28,645 nucleotides of DNA from Methanomassiliicoccaceae archaeon. GTDB taxonomy: Archaea > Thermoplasmatota > Thermoplasmata > Methanomassiliicoccales > Methanomethylophilaceae. The position numbers and the translations under genes are program-made. The notes under the pieces are model-generated. The model saw only the letters and a list, made by a program, of their open reading frames with translations, ran no database searches and was not told the origin of the DNA. The stretch lies in assembly GCA_009786295.1 (NCBI GenBank), contig WQTN01000141.1, positions 1-28,645 of the forward strand. The letters are read 5' to 3'. Below are positions 14,141 to 22,953 of the stretch, in pieces; position 1 is the stretch's first letter, and every line of letters begins with the position of its first letter.

Positions 14141-17060
14141 CGTACATCCTCCCCTTTCTCACTAATAAGTAAGCAAACAGCGGCACTCCGATCATAGTGG
14201 TGATCGCACCCACCGGAAGTTCCTGAGGCATCATTACCATTCTTGACAAAAGATCGGCGAACAGCATCAACACCGCACCCATCACAAGCGAGGCCGGAAG
14301 AACAAGTCTGTGGTCTCCCCCCAGTATCATACGGCAGATGTGCGGAACAACGAGGCCGACAAATCCTATTATCCCTACGAAAGAGACACATACAGCGGTG
14401 AGGACTGAAGCGAGTATAAGCATCCATCTGTTGAACTCCTTCACATTTAGTCCCATCTGCTTTGCCTGATCTTCGCCTAGCAGGACCAGATTCAGTTCTT
14501 TGGCCCAAAAGAGCGGGACGATAGAGAAGAACAGTGCGGGGAAGAACAGCAGCCATACTGTGCCCCATTCCGCATTGGCAAAACTTCCGTACAGCCATGT
14601 CAAAGCGCTGTGGAGTTTCTCCGACTGCGCCGTGACAAGCATTATTGTCATTATCGATGAGAACGCCATCCCGACGACGACCCCGCCCAACACATAGTTT
14701 GTCGATGATCCTCCCGCTTTGGATGCCAGAAGCATTGTCAGGAAGAATGCTATGATCCCTCCAATGGCCGCAAGGATCGGTGTGACGAAGTTGCTCCCTG
14801 CCAGGAGACCGAAGAACGTGAAATTCGCCGCGAGTGCGGCGACAGCGAACGTGCCCGCTCCTGCCGATACGCCCATGATATAGGGATCCACTAGAGGGTT
14901 TCTGATCACCGCCTGATAGATCACACCTGCGGTAGCCAGCCCCATGCCCACGGCGACGGCAGATATTGCCCTCGGCAGACGCGAATCGTATATCGCACTC
15001 TCCAGATCGGTAAGGTCCATCCCTCCTTTCTGTATTGAGGACACCATTGCGGAGAGCGCATCGGTGATCGAAACGTTTCCGTAAGGACCAAAAGAGAGAG
15101 AAAGAAGGAACATTACGAATGCTAGGGCTGTTCCAGCAAGAATCACGATGAGCAAACGGCGTTTGCTCCGTTTGACCTTGGACCCTTCATAACTGCCGGC
15201 AAATTTGCCTGCGCCCTGCTTCACATAATTCACAAACGATGTGTTGCTGCTTCTGGCATTGATAAAGATAAATGCAATAAGCAGAATCATAATGATTACC
15301 AGCACCGATGACATTATCATCCAGATATTCAGCGAGAAGCCTTTTGGTTCCTCTGCATTAGCAACCGTTATGTCTCCGGTGACGGCATAGAACCCTCCAT
15401 CGGTACCGACGTATATTCCGTGGTCTGTGACCACAGGCGCCGACATGGCCCACTGTTTCACGCTATCAGGCTGTTTGAACTTCCCTATGAACTCACCGTC
15501 GAGGGTCATGGCGTACAGATACCCCCCGGCTTGGTACTCGGAGATGTATATCGTATCGTCATTGACCAGCAACATCGCGGCTTTCACTGTCGCGACCTTT
15601 GCAGATATTGTTTCTATGTTACCCTGAGCATCGATCCTTCCAATGGGGACCTTGATGGATGTGAAGTAGACCCCGTCATATTCTTCGTTCTTCACAGGAA
15701 GGAAATAGTTGCCGGTAAGACCTGTCTCTTCCGTATATGATGTTCTGGTTAGGGTCTTGGCAGATTTGTCAAATGTATAGACGGCCAGCCCTCCGTATAT
15801 GGCGTTCATCCCACGGCCGTCCGAGAATCCCACATATATTCTGTTGCCGTCCACATACGGCGTGGTCACGTTCCCTGTTACAAACGTTCCGTTCTTGTTG
15901 GTCGTGGTATATGTGTATACTGTTTCTGAAACAATCTCCTTCCCTGTCACCGCATCAAGCACATAGAGCTTTCCGTTCAGTGCTCCGGTGTATAGGAGAC
16001 CGTCATGCATAGTCACGGAAGTATAGTAGACGCGACCTCCGAGCTCTGCCCTCCAAAGGACACTCATGCTCACAGGGTCGACCGCATAGACGTAACCGCT
16101 GCTGGTACCGAAGAACATGGTCCCATGATCATAAGTTATGGTAGAGGGCCCCGTATTGTATATCGTTCCGATCAGTGTGCGTCCGCTCTCGGGGGAGACG
16201 GACCTGTATGCATTCTTCGGTACTCCGTCAAGGACCTTGTATGTATCGCTTTCCGTGTCCACAACTTCATCGTACAGCGCACCGACCAACGTCCCGTCTG
16301 CGAGCGAGAGTTTGTACAAGGTCCCGTTTGTCGCCGGGAGGTAATAGTAATTCCCGATGACTGCGCCGGTGGCGATCTCGTATCCCATGCCGGTCGGGAA
16401 CTCAAAACTCCAGACCTCATCCATGGTCTTTTGGTCATATACATAAACCTTCGGATTCAGCTTGGATGCTGTTGTGCCGCCTGTGACGATGATCACTTTT
16501 CCATCCGCTACAAGTGTCACGCCGCAGACGAAGTTTCCGCTTTCGTAGTTCTTTTCAAACAACGTCTCCGGAGGAGATTGGGAGATATTCGCGGTCTGGT
16601 GTCCATCCTGTGCGGAATTGCCTCTTGCCTGTGTCCACGATTGCATGTGCTCAGGGGTGACCACTGGAACGATCCCCGCAGGATAGTATCCGAGCGCGAT
16701 CGTGCCTCCTCCGTATTTAGAATCTATGTTGCTCTTTTCGGTCCATCCGCTCTCTCCTGATTCAAAGAACCTCCAGGAGGTCTTCACCTTTCCTATGGTA
16801 AAGTCGCTCCTATCTCTGATGCTTATCTTCCCGGAGAGGGAATAGGTCATACCAAGTTCTGTGAGCGCTGTCGCAAGCACATCTTTGTTTGTGGTGCCAT
16901 TGGTATCTGCGGTTACCCAGTATGTATCCCCGTTCCCCATATCTATAAGCACCATGGGGGCAGCACTGTCTTCCTCTGAAGCTCCCGATGCTGTCAGAGG
17001 AGATGCTATCATGGCGCATGCGAACAGGGCGAACAAGACGATGATTAATCCTTTTTTCAT
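14133..17060 (-). CDS. BtuC-type permease fused to an extracellular PQQ-like beta-propeller
   Basis: A 975-aa fusion. Domain order: signal/anchor helix (4-24); a small domain (about 35-135) resembling the N-terminal domain of the neighbouring binding protein; an extracellular beta-propeller (about 165-565) with repeats such as VYAVDPVSMSVLWRAEL and LYVLDAVTGKEI; a membrane helix (580-600); a Lys/Arg-rich cytoplasmic linker; and a complete BtuC/FecCD permease (about 635-975) with DSRLPRAISAVAVG, QAVIRNPLVDPYIMGVSAGAG and the GEDQAKQMG coupling loop. Topology is consistent: propeller outside, linker inside. Ordinary BtuC is about 330 aa. I chose the ATG at 17060 because it gives a normal MKKG signal start; a TTG at 17072 overlapping the btuF stop is possible. 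The propeller may dock or pre-bind substrate. Confidence 0.88.
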   Translation of the reverse strand: MKKGLIIVLFALFACAMIASPLTASGASEEDSAAPMVLIDMGNGDTYWVTADTNGTTNKDVLATALTELGMTYSLSGKISIRDRSDFTIGKVKTSWRFFESGESGWTEKSNIDSKYGGGTIALGYYPAGIVPVVTPEHMQSWTQARGNSAQDGHQTANISQSPPETLFEKNYESGNFVCGVTLVADGKVIIVTGGTTASKLNPKVYVYDQKTMDEVWSFEFPTGMGYEIATGAVIGNYYYLPATNGTLYKLSLADGTLVGALYDEVVDTESDTYKVLDGVPKNAYRSVSPESGRTLIGTIYNTGPSTITYDHGTMFFGTSSGYVYAVDPVSMSVLWRAELGGRVYYTSVTMHDGLLYTGALNGKLYVLDAVTGKEIVSETVYTYTTTNKNGTFVTGNVTTPYVDGNRIYVGFSDGRGMNAIYGGLAVYTFDKSAKTLTRTSYTEETGLTGNYFLPVKNEEYDGVYFTSIKVPIGRIDAQGNIETISAKVATVKAAMLLVNDDTIYISEYQAGGYLYAMTLDGEFIGKFKQPDSVKQWAMSAPVVTDHGIYVGTDGGFYAVTGDITVANAEEPKGFSLNIWMIMSSVLVIIMILLIAFIFINARSSNTSFVNYVKQGAGKFAGSYEGSKVKRSKRRLLIVILAGTALAFVMFLLSLSFGPYGNVSITDALSAMVSSIQKGGMDLTDLESAIYDSRLPRAISAVAVGMGLATAGVIYQAVIRNPLVDPYIMGVSAGAGTFAVAALAANFTFFGLLAGSNFVTPILAAIGGIIAFFLTMLLASKAGGSSTNYVLGGVVVGMAFSSIMTIMLVTAQSEKLHSALTWLYGSFANAEWGTVWLLFFPALFFSIVPLFWAKELNLVLLGEDQAKQMGLNVKEFNRWMLILASVLTAVCVSFVGIIGFVGLVVPHICRMILGGDHRLVLPASLVMGAVLMLFADLLSRMVMMPQELPVGAITTMIGVPLFAYLLVRKGRMYDG

Positions 17061-17068
17061 ATCGGCAC

Positions 17069-18430
17069 TCAACTGAAATCCATTTCTTTTGTTATTGTAA
17101 GATAGTCTCTAAACTCATTTCCGAAGTATTTCGGCACTTCTATCCCGTCCCTGAAGGAATCAGGATGAAGGATCCTTCCCACCAGTTCTGTCAACTGTAC
17201 CGCCCGCGGTGCTGGACGGGATGCCAGATCGGCGGATGACTGTGTGAATACATATATCTCGCCGGTCTTGAACGCTGTGGTCCTCTTCCATTCCGCCGGG
17301 AGACTCTTGAGCAACGCATCATATTCCTCCTGCGTAGGCAGGCCCTCGTACCCCACGATCATGATAACATCAGGGTTGTATGTGAATACCGATTCGCTGT
17401 TTGCCTGGATCCAGTTGTTGGCGGCACCGTATACGTTGGTAGCGATGACGAAGTCCAATATGTCCGACATATAGGTCCCCCCGCCAGATACCCATGGGGA
17501 CTTCACTGTGTTGAGGGCAACCATTACTCTGGGAAAGGTTATCGTGAAATCAACCTCCAGAATACCTTTGATGCTGTCAAAGGCATCGTACATGATATTT
17601 ATCGCACGGTCCCTTCCAAGATCATATCCCATGGCCGTGCCTATTACGTGGACATTATCGAGTATCGTATCAATGCTCTCTCCATCGAAGGAGACCACTG
17701 TGTTTATGCCTTTTTCCCTCAGTTTGTCGGCCATATTGATGTGTGTAGCCTGAGTTGATATGCATACTACCAGATCGGGCCTCTGTTTCAGCACCAATTC
17801 GAAATTCGGCGTGGAATATCCTCCGACCTCGGCGATGCGGCCGCTCTCATGCCCTGCTACAATTGAATATGGATAATCGCTGTACATGTCGGTGCCGACA
17901 ATGGCATTGTATCCTCCGACGGCGACAACCGTCTCCGTTGCAGAGGGAGAAAGAGTGACAATCCTTGTCGCTGTGGGGTATCCATAATAATTGACACCAG
18001 TAGCATCCACTGCGGTGGTCGGATATTCCCCATCAGAACAAAGTCCCCAAGCGACTGCAGAGTACCCTCTGATCATGACCTTGGACGGGTCTCCCGCTTT
18101 TATCCATGTTTGTTTTCCTCTCTCGGTCACGAACAGACTCCAGGTACGGCTGTCCATTTCCACGGGGCGGGAATCTATCTTTTTGATCGAACTGCCGTCG
18201 ATCTCAAGAACATATCCTTTCTCCGAGCATGCATATTCCAAAGCGGAGACCGCATCTGGATGAGCTGACGCATCGACCGGAGTATAAACGATCTCCCTGT
18301 CTCCAAAGTCGATTAGTATGCCGTCAGCGGAACGTGCGAAAGAAGCATTGGGTGAGGCAATCACTGCCAACGATGCCCCAACAAGCACTAGAACAATAGA
18401 TATTGCGATCTTCGCCTTCTTTCCGTCCAC
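17069..18430 (-). CDS. BtuF-type substrate-binding protein with extra N-terminal domain
   Basis: A 453-aa extracellular binding protein, held by an N-terminal helix (residues 8-28) and without a lipobox. Residues about 35-135 form a small domain similar in pattern to that of the permease fusion (start GILIDFG, central W...F, later W, end near YPTT). Residues about 140-440 are a class III binding fold as in BtuF/FhuD: TRIVTLSPSATETVVAVGG, VGTDMYSDYP, NFELVLKQRPDLVV, and a C-terminal TTAFKTGEIYVF. The start codon is GTG at 18430; no in-frame ATG would keep the signal helix. It lies 56 bp after the DUF4430-like gene and is followed immediately by the permease. Substrate: corrinoid-like or metal chelate, not decided by the sequence. 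Confidence 0.85.
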   Translation of the reverse strand: MDGKKAKIAISIVLVLVGASLAVIASPNASFARSADGILIDFGDREIVYTPVDASAHPDAVSALEYACSEKGYVLEIDGSSIKKIDSRPVEMDSRTWSLFVTERGKQTWIKAGDPSKVMIRGYSAVAWGLCSDGEYPTTAVDATGVNYYGYPTATRIVTLSPSATETVVAVGGYNAIVGTDMYSDYPYSIVAGHESGRIAEVGGYSTPNFELVLKQRPDLVVCISTQATHINMADKLREKGINTVVSFDGESIDTILDNVHVIGTAMGYDLGRDRAINIMYDAFDSIKGILEVDFTITFPRVMVALNTVKSPWVSGGGTYMSDILDFVIATNVYGAANNWIQANSESVFTYNPDVIMIVGYEGLPTQEEYDALLKSLPAEWKRTTAFKTGEIYVFTQSSADLASRPAPRAVQLTELVGRILHPDSFRDGIEVPKYFGNEFRDYLTITKEMDFS

Positions 18431-18486
18431 TCATACACCAACTTGTAAGGTTTGGAAAATGTTTGTAAAGTGTTTATGAATCACTT

Positions 18487-19332
18487 TTAGGTAGGAGTTG
18501 TGGTTTGATATCCAAACACCAATGCGTACTTGGGATTATCAGAGGATTTCAGTCCATCCATACCAATTTCGCTTGATTCCCACCCATCTGATTTATATTC
18601 AAACTCTACCCAGTAAAGCCATTCGCCAGCTTTGTCTTGGTATGATGTCATGCCAAACAGCCCGCTGAGGAATGGTCCATATGAGGATGTTACGACGTCT
18701 ATAGGCACGTCATACTTCTCACATGCATTTTCGAGAGTATTCAGGAGTGTGTTTCCTCCGGTACCATTGATCTTGAAGTACAGGCCTGAGGTTGATTCTA
18801 TTTGGAACACTGTCCCCTTTGTGCTGCCGTCCCAAACCTTTGCGTCATTCGGCGTAGGTGTGCCTTCAGGCGTCTCTGTAGCTGCAGGGTCACTCATATT
18901 TCCAGCTCCGAACAGTATCAGCATATATTCTACATCTTTCGAATTAATCGAACTGAGGCCTACGGTGTTGCAAGACCACTTGTCATCTTTCCATGTGAAC
19001 TGCACCCACCATATCCATTTCTGCAGGCCTCCTGGGTTTTCGGGATCTACGGGAACCTGATCAAAACTCTGGCCAAATATCGAATTTATACCATCTGCAC
19101 TGGTCTCAAGTGTCCCAGTGGGATAATCAGAGAACGCATCTCTAAGCGCATCTAACGCAGTCTCTCCGCTTCCGCTTATCCAAAAGTACACTCCTTCCTC
19201 ATCCTGAATCAGGAACGTAACTTTGTTTGGATCAGTCTTATCGTTATCGCCGCTGAGCACAACGTACGCGCCGACAGCGACTATAGCAACGACAACAATG
19301 ACTACGATCGCAATAATTGCTTTCTTTACCAT
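18487..19332 (-). CDS. Membrane-anchored protein with two DUF4430-like repeats
   Basis: A 281-aa protein with an N-terminal anchor (5-27) and two extracellular repeats (about 38-143 and 174-275) joined by a Thr/Pro-rich linker. Each repeat has the pattern F.I....G.YF.I.G.G.T.L..L..A, then W.YWV.F.YK.D.W, then L.S and a final Y.L.FG, matching DUF4430-like domains. Members of this superfamily occur in cobalamin-binding proteins of the transcobalamin type and in bacterial surface proteins. Its position as first gene before the binding protein suggests it captures or hands over the substrate. It has its own promoter, with a palindrome shared with the nitrogenase-like operon. Confidence 0.75.
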   Translation of the reverse strand: MVKKAIIAIVVIVVVAIVAVGAYVVLSGDNDKTDPNKVTFLIQDEEGVYFWISGSGETALDALRDAFSDYPTGTLETSADGINSIFGQSFDQVPVDPENPGGLQKWIWWVQFTWKDDKWSCNTVGLSSINSKDVEYMLILFGAGNMSDPAATETPEGTPTPNDAKVWDGSTKGTVFQIESTSGLYFKINGTGGNTLLNTLENACEKYDVPIDVVTSSYGPFLSGLFGMTSYQDKAGEWLYWVEFEYKSDGWESSEIGMDGLKSSDNPKYALVFGYQTTTPT

Positions 19333-19356
19333 TTTATCATCCTAGACCTAAGTCTG

Positions 19357-19373
19357 TTGGATGTATCACCCAA
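19357..19373. promoter_or_regulatory. 17-bp palindromic operator at the transporter operon promoter
   Basis: TTGGATGTATCACCCAA fits TTGGnTGTnACAnCCAA with one mismatch (TCA for ACA). It sits 25-41 bp upstream of the ATG at 19332. With the TATA box at 19381-19390 the transcription start would fall near 19361, inside the site, as for a repressor roadblock. The same palindrome, perfect, lies at 22964-22980. Confidence 0.65.
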
Positions 19374-19380
19374 TTATTTC

Positions 19381-19390
19381 TATTTAATAA
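19381..19390 (-). promoter_or_regulatory. TATA box of the transporter operon
   Basis: TTATTAAATA on the - strand is about 54 bp before the start codon, predicting a leader near 29 nt. A second TATA-like stretch (19415-19423) lies farther upstream and could serve instead. Confidence 0.45.
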
Positions 19391-19457
19391 TTTGGTCAAT
19401 GCCTCCAGCATCAGATATATATTTACCGCGAAGGTTTTTGCCGATGCAGCCGCCATA

Positions 19458-20735
19458 TCACAAGTTATTGAATATCTCATCCAGAATGTACATCGAACCG
19501 AGAGCTCCCATCACCGGCTTGGGGATGAAGCTGAAGTGCGAAAGATCAGGCACTGAGATGTCCACGCCCGCTTTGCATACGCCCATAAGCCTAAGGGTCT
19601 CGGACATGTGGCCGTCCGCTAGTACGAAATGCGGTTCCGTCTTGGAGATATCCATGCCGATGGAACCTTTGAGTCCCGCGCGGTCGATGAATGCGTCCAA
19701 CGATTTCATGCAATCGGTGTCCTCTCCGGGCTCGGCTTCCAGGAACACAGGGATCATGCTGAGATAAGAATACAGCCATTTCGTCAGCGGAAGAAGCACG
19801 GAGCTGTCTGCCATCACTGCGAACCTTATCCCTTTGGTCTTTTGGTTGTACACAAGTTTATCTATGGTATTGAAGGCGCGGAGGCGGTGCTTACCGACAT
19901 ACTCCAAAGCCGCAGATGGGTCCTTTCCCATCGTTTCGCAGATGTTCTTTATCCACGCTTCGGACGCATCGAATCCTACGGGTGCGCCCGCTTTGGACCT
20001 TATGCAGCGTATCCCCAATTTTTCTTCATAGTATTGTGCGGTCCTTGAACCGTACTCGGGGCATACCATCACGTTGTACTCCGCTTCCGCGGAAGAATCT
20101 ATGTCTTCCACCGAACACCCCGCCCCCGGAGACGAAATCACATCAATTTTGCAAAGAGCCAGCATATGCTTAAGCTCTTCAAGGGAATCTGCCCAGGCCT
20201 TGGTCGTTATAGGAAGTCCCAGGATGTTCACTGTACCTTTGCGGGTCTCTTTCTTTTTTGGTCTCTTCCACTCGATCAGCGATCTCACCGTGTGGTCATA
20301 ACTGGAGGAGAACGGCTGAGATATGAGCGATTCCTCGATCGCCAGTGCTGTATCGGAATAGCCCAGGCGTTCGATCACATCTGAGATATTGTCCCCGATG
20401 AGGGATGCTCCCGGCGATTGGATGAACACCGCGGTCCCTCCGTGGACCTCTTTCACTATGGGCAATATCTCCTCTATCTTGGACTCGGCGCCGTTGATAT
20501 AATCGTTCTCGTCCATGTATGTGCAGGGCATCCTGGGATTCCAATAGAGATACTTCTGGGAGTACTTCCTGAAGTTCTCCGGCGACATTCTGGGATAGCA
20601 CTGCGACGAAATGAACGTGTGATAGTTGCGGCATCCTCCTGGGCCGTGGAGAACTGCGACCGTTCCGTTGAAACTCTCCACCGCCATGAGGGCGCCGGTA
20701 AAGCCATCCATGTGGATCTTCTTAATTCCGGGCAT
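19458..20735 (-). CDS. NifK/NifN-like subunit of a nitrogenase-like reductase
   Basis: A 425-aa component-1 family protein that should pair with the NifD domain encoded upstream. It begins at the nitrogenase core (DGFTGALMAVESFNG) and keeps the second cluster motif HGPGGCRNY with Cys35. It lacks the first Cys (Asp10 is at the aligned place) and the third (SPGASLIGDN where the partner has TTCVSGIIGDN). One Cys here plus three in the NifD domain would bind a single [4Fe-4S] cluster, as in NifEN or, with Asp in place of this Cys, in protochlorophyllide reductase. It overlaps the fusion gene by 14 bp. True nitrogenase is unlikely; the substrate is unknown. Confidence 0.85.
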   Translation of the reverse strand: MPGIKKIHMDGFTGALMAVESFNGTVAVLHGPGGCRNYHTFISSQCYPRMSPENFRKYSQKYLYWNPRMPCTYMDENDYINGAESKIEEILPIVKEVHGGTAVFIQSPGASLIGDNISDVIERLGYSDTALAIEESLISQPFSSSYDHTVRSLIEWKRPKKKETRKGTVNILGLPITTKAWADSLEELKHMLALCKIDVISSPGAGCSVEDIDSSAEAEYNVMVCPEYGSRTAQYYEEKLGIRCIRSKAGAPVGFDASEAWIKNICETMGKDPSAALEYVGKHRLRAFNTIDKLVYNQKTKGIRFAVMADSSVLLPLTKWLYSYLSMIPVFLEAEPGEDTDCMKSLDAFIDRAGLKGSIGMDISKTEPHFVLADGHMSETLRLMGVCKAGVDISVPDLSHFSFIPKPVMGALGSMYILDEIFNNL

Positions 20736-22923
20736 ATCTCTCGTCCCCCATCATTTCTCCCTTTCCGTTAAGCCTCCAACCTTCCACAGGGGGCGCGGCC
20801 ATTATGTCGGCCATCTCTCTAGCGAACCTGATCACGCACTTCACCCCGACCCCAGCGCGGACAAAGCTCATATGATGCACATCGGTCATGCCTGTGCGGC
20901 CGCTGTCTCCGATGATTATATCGGGCCTTAAGCGGCGCGCGTCCTCGCAGACATCATCCGGCCAATAGTCTCTTGTGAATTCTACTTTGCCTTCGAACCT
21001 TGATCCTTTTCTTTTCTCTGCCTTCCATTCACGCCCGGGTGCAAGACCGATGAAGATAATCTCCATCCCCAGATCCTGGATCAATTCAATGAGCCAGTCT
21101 ATGTTATGCATATACCACGACTCGATGAACACCCTCTTGCCTTCCAGCCTTTTCCTGAGTTCGGATATTGCCGCCATGTACTCTTCCTCTTCCTTCCTGA
21201 CCGCTTTGGCGGCCTCCTCTTGGATGCCGAATGCCTCGCCGATCCTCTCGGCGAACCTTTTCAGTTCGTACATCCCGCATGGAAGCAGTTCATCTTCGAC
21301 TCTGATGCCTATCTTTTTCTCCAACACTTTGGCTACCCCTCTTGCCATGGCGTCGTCGTTCACCATGTAGTTGAGTGTACCTTTTTTGAAATTCGTTATG
21401 GACTCCATATCGGTCTCGTACATGAAACGGCAGTTCACATCAAGGCCGAACTGTTTAAGGAGGACGGCCGCGTCGTCGTCCTTGTCCTCGTTTATCCTGA
21501 AGAAGTATCTTTCCGCGATCAGGTTCACACGCCTGCCCGATGCTTGGATATCTTTGTTGATCATATCGGCCACTGCGTCGGCCGCTTCGATATATCCTTC
21601 CTCCCAATCTCCCAGGATGTTGCCGTCCGCCTCTATCACCCTGAAATAAAGATCAGGATACTGGTTGCTCATTGCGGTCACCACATCTATCACATTATCT
21701 CCAATGATGCCCGACACACATGTGGTAACGATGAAGAACCTGGTGCATCCTTCCAGGATCAGGTCCCTTATCTTCTGTTCCAGCAGTCCCGCGCCTCCGA
21801 ACACTGAGACAGTGTCGTCCATATCGGTGGACTCGATCCTCATGAATTGGGGATCATCCATGAAATTCCTTTTCCGTCCTCTCCTTATCTCGCTCAGATT
21901 GCGGGATGATGACATTATATGGGCGCAGCTTCTCGGCCCGTGGATGATGGTCACGGAATCGGTGACCGTGCTGCAGCCGTACACCGCGCCCGCGGCGGCG
22001 CAGGATGCGACAAGTTTCTCTTTTTTTCTCTTAGAATCCTTCATCCTTACGCATGCCCTGCAGACGGGACCGTCAACGACGGTCCCTTCCGGGTTTGGGC
22101 GTACCGACTCCCCTGCTGCTATGCGCCCCATCTGCTCATCGTTCAGCGGTCTCGACTCCAGCAGCCTTGACGGGTCGTTAAGGATGGAGACCGCATTCTC
22201 CGCGATCTTCCTGAGCTCTGCGGCCTCGTTGGAATCAGGGAAAAGATGCAGCAGCGGCATTTCTTTCTTCTCAGCTTCTGCAAAGAGCCTGCTGCGCGGG
22301 ATCTTTGCAACTATCGGGAGGCTCACCGCTTCGGCGAACCTCTCCACAACGGCATGCTCATTCTCTATGCCTCTGCAGTTCAGGATTATGCCGGCAACCC
22401 GCGGAACTCCTTTATCGAAATTCCTGATGCCCTTCAGGATGTTGTTGGCAGCGTACAGCGACATGAACTCGCCGGATGTTACCAGGTAAACCCCGTCGGC
22501 GTATTCATTCCTCAGCGGTACGGCGAACCCCCCGCATACGACGTCCCCCAGAACATCGTACACCTTCACGTCGATATCCATATCATCCACACCGAGTCTC
22601 TTCAGAGTGTCGAATGTGCTCAGTATCCCTCTCCCGGCGCAGCCTATGCCCGGTTCAGGGCCTCCTGCCTCGACACATTTGATCCCCTTTAGGCCATCAA
22701 GGACGACATCTTCGATACGGCGGTCGAATGGAGGCTTATCTCTGATGTAACTCAGTACAGTGGTCTGCTCCCTGCCGTTCAGAAGGGCTCTCGTGGAATC
22801 ATGCTTTGGATCGCATCCGATCTGCATGACCTTCTTTCCCATGTCCGCCAATGCATAGGAGATGTTTGCTGACACTGTAGACTTCCCTATACCGCCTTTA
22901 CCGTAAACCGCGATCTGTATCAT
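20722..22923 (-). CDS. NifH-NifD fusion, nitrogenase-like reductase
   Basis: A 733-aa single chain with two nitrogenase parts. Residues 1-255 are a complete NifH-like electron-donor ATPase: P-loop GKGGIGKST, GCDPKHDSTR, and both bridging-cluster cysteines, Cys95 (GCAGRG) and Cys130 (GDVVCGGFA). After a linker with CRAC (288-291), residues about 300-720 are NifD/NifE-like with three cluster cysteines: Cys308 (SCAAAGAVYG), Cys333 (HGPRSCAH) and Cys402 (TTCVSGIIGDN). In all nitrogenase-like systems I know of, the ATPase is a separate homodimer, so this fusion is unusual. CfbCD of coenzyme F430 synthesis is related, but CfbD works without a K-type partner. The ATG at 22923 follows a TATA box and a palindromic operator. 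Confidence 0.88.
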   Translation of the reverse strand: MIQIAVYGKGGIGKSTVSANISYALADMGKKVMQIGCDPKHDSTRALLNGREQTTVLSYIRDKPPFDRRIEDVVLDGLKGIKCVEAGGPEPGIGCAGRGILSTFDTLKRLGVDDMDIDVKVYDVLGDVVCGGFAVPLRNEYADGVYLVTSGEFMSLYAANNILKGIRNFDKGVPRVAGIILNCRGIENEHAVVERFAEAVSLPIVAKIPRSRLFAEAEKKEMPLLHLFPDSNEAAELRKIAENAVSILNDPSRLLESRPLNDEQMGRIAAGESVRPNPEGTVVDGPVCRACVRMKDSKRKKEKLVASCAAAGAVYGCSTVTDSVTIIHGPRSCAHIMSSSRNLSEIRRGRKRNFMDDPQFMRIESTDMDDTVSVFGGAGLLEQKIRDLILEGCTRFFIVTTCVSGIIGDNVIDVVTAMSNQYPDLYFRVIEADGNILGDWEEGYIEAADAVADMINKDIQASGRRVNLIAERYFFRINEDKDDDAAVLLKQFGLDVNCRFMYETDMESITNFKKGTLNYMVNDDAMARGVAKVLEKKIGIRVEDELLPCGMYELKRFAERIGEAFGIQEEAAKAVRKEEEEYMAAISELRKRLEGKRVFIESWYMHNIDWLIELIQDLGMEIIFIGLAPGREWKAEKRKGSRFEGKVEFTRDYWPDDVCEDARRLRPDIIIGDSGRTGMTDVHHMSFVRAGVGVKCVIRFAREMADIMAAPPVEGWRLNGKGEMMGDERYARN

Positions 22924-22953
22924 AGGATATCATTAAGCGTTAACGGTGTGCAT

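Noticed and set aside
18431..18486. CCAA...TTGG repeat before the BtuF-like gene as another copy of the shared operator
   Set aside because: The half-sites are in the opposite order and the inner TGT/ACA triplets are missing.
19458..22923. Reading the nitrogenase-like genes as CfbC/CfbD of coenzyme F430 synthesis or as true nitrogenase
   Set aside because: CfbD works without a NifK-type partner and CfbC is a separate protein, whereas here the ATPase is fused and a K-like partner is present. True nitrogenase would need P-cluster cysteines on both subunits and nifE/N/B genes, which are absent. Not excluded absolutely, only less likely.
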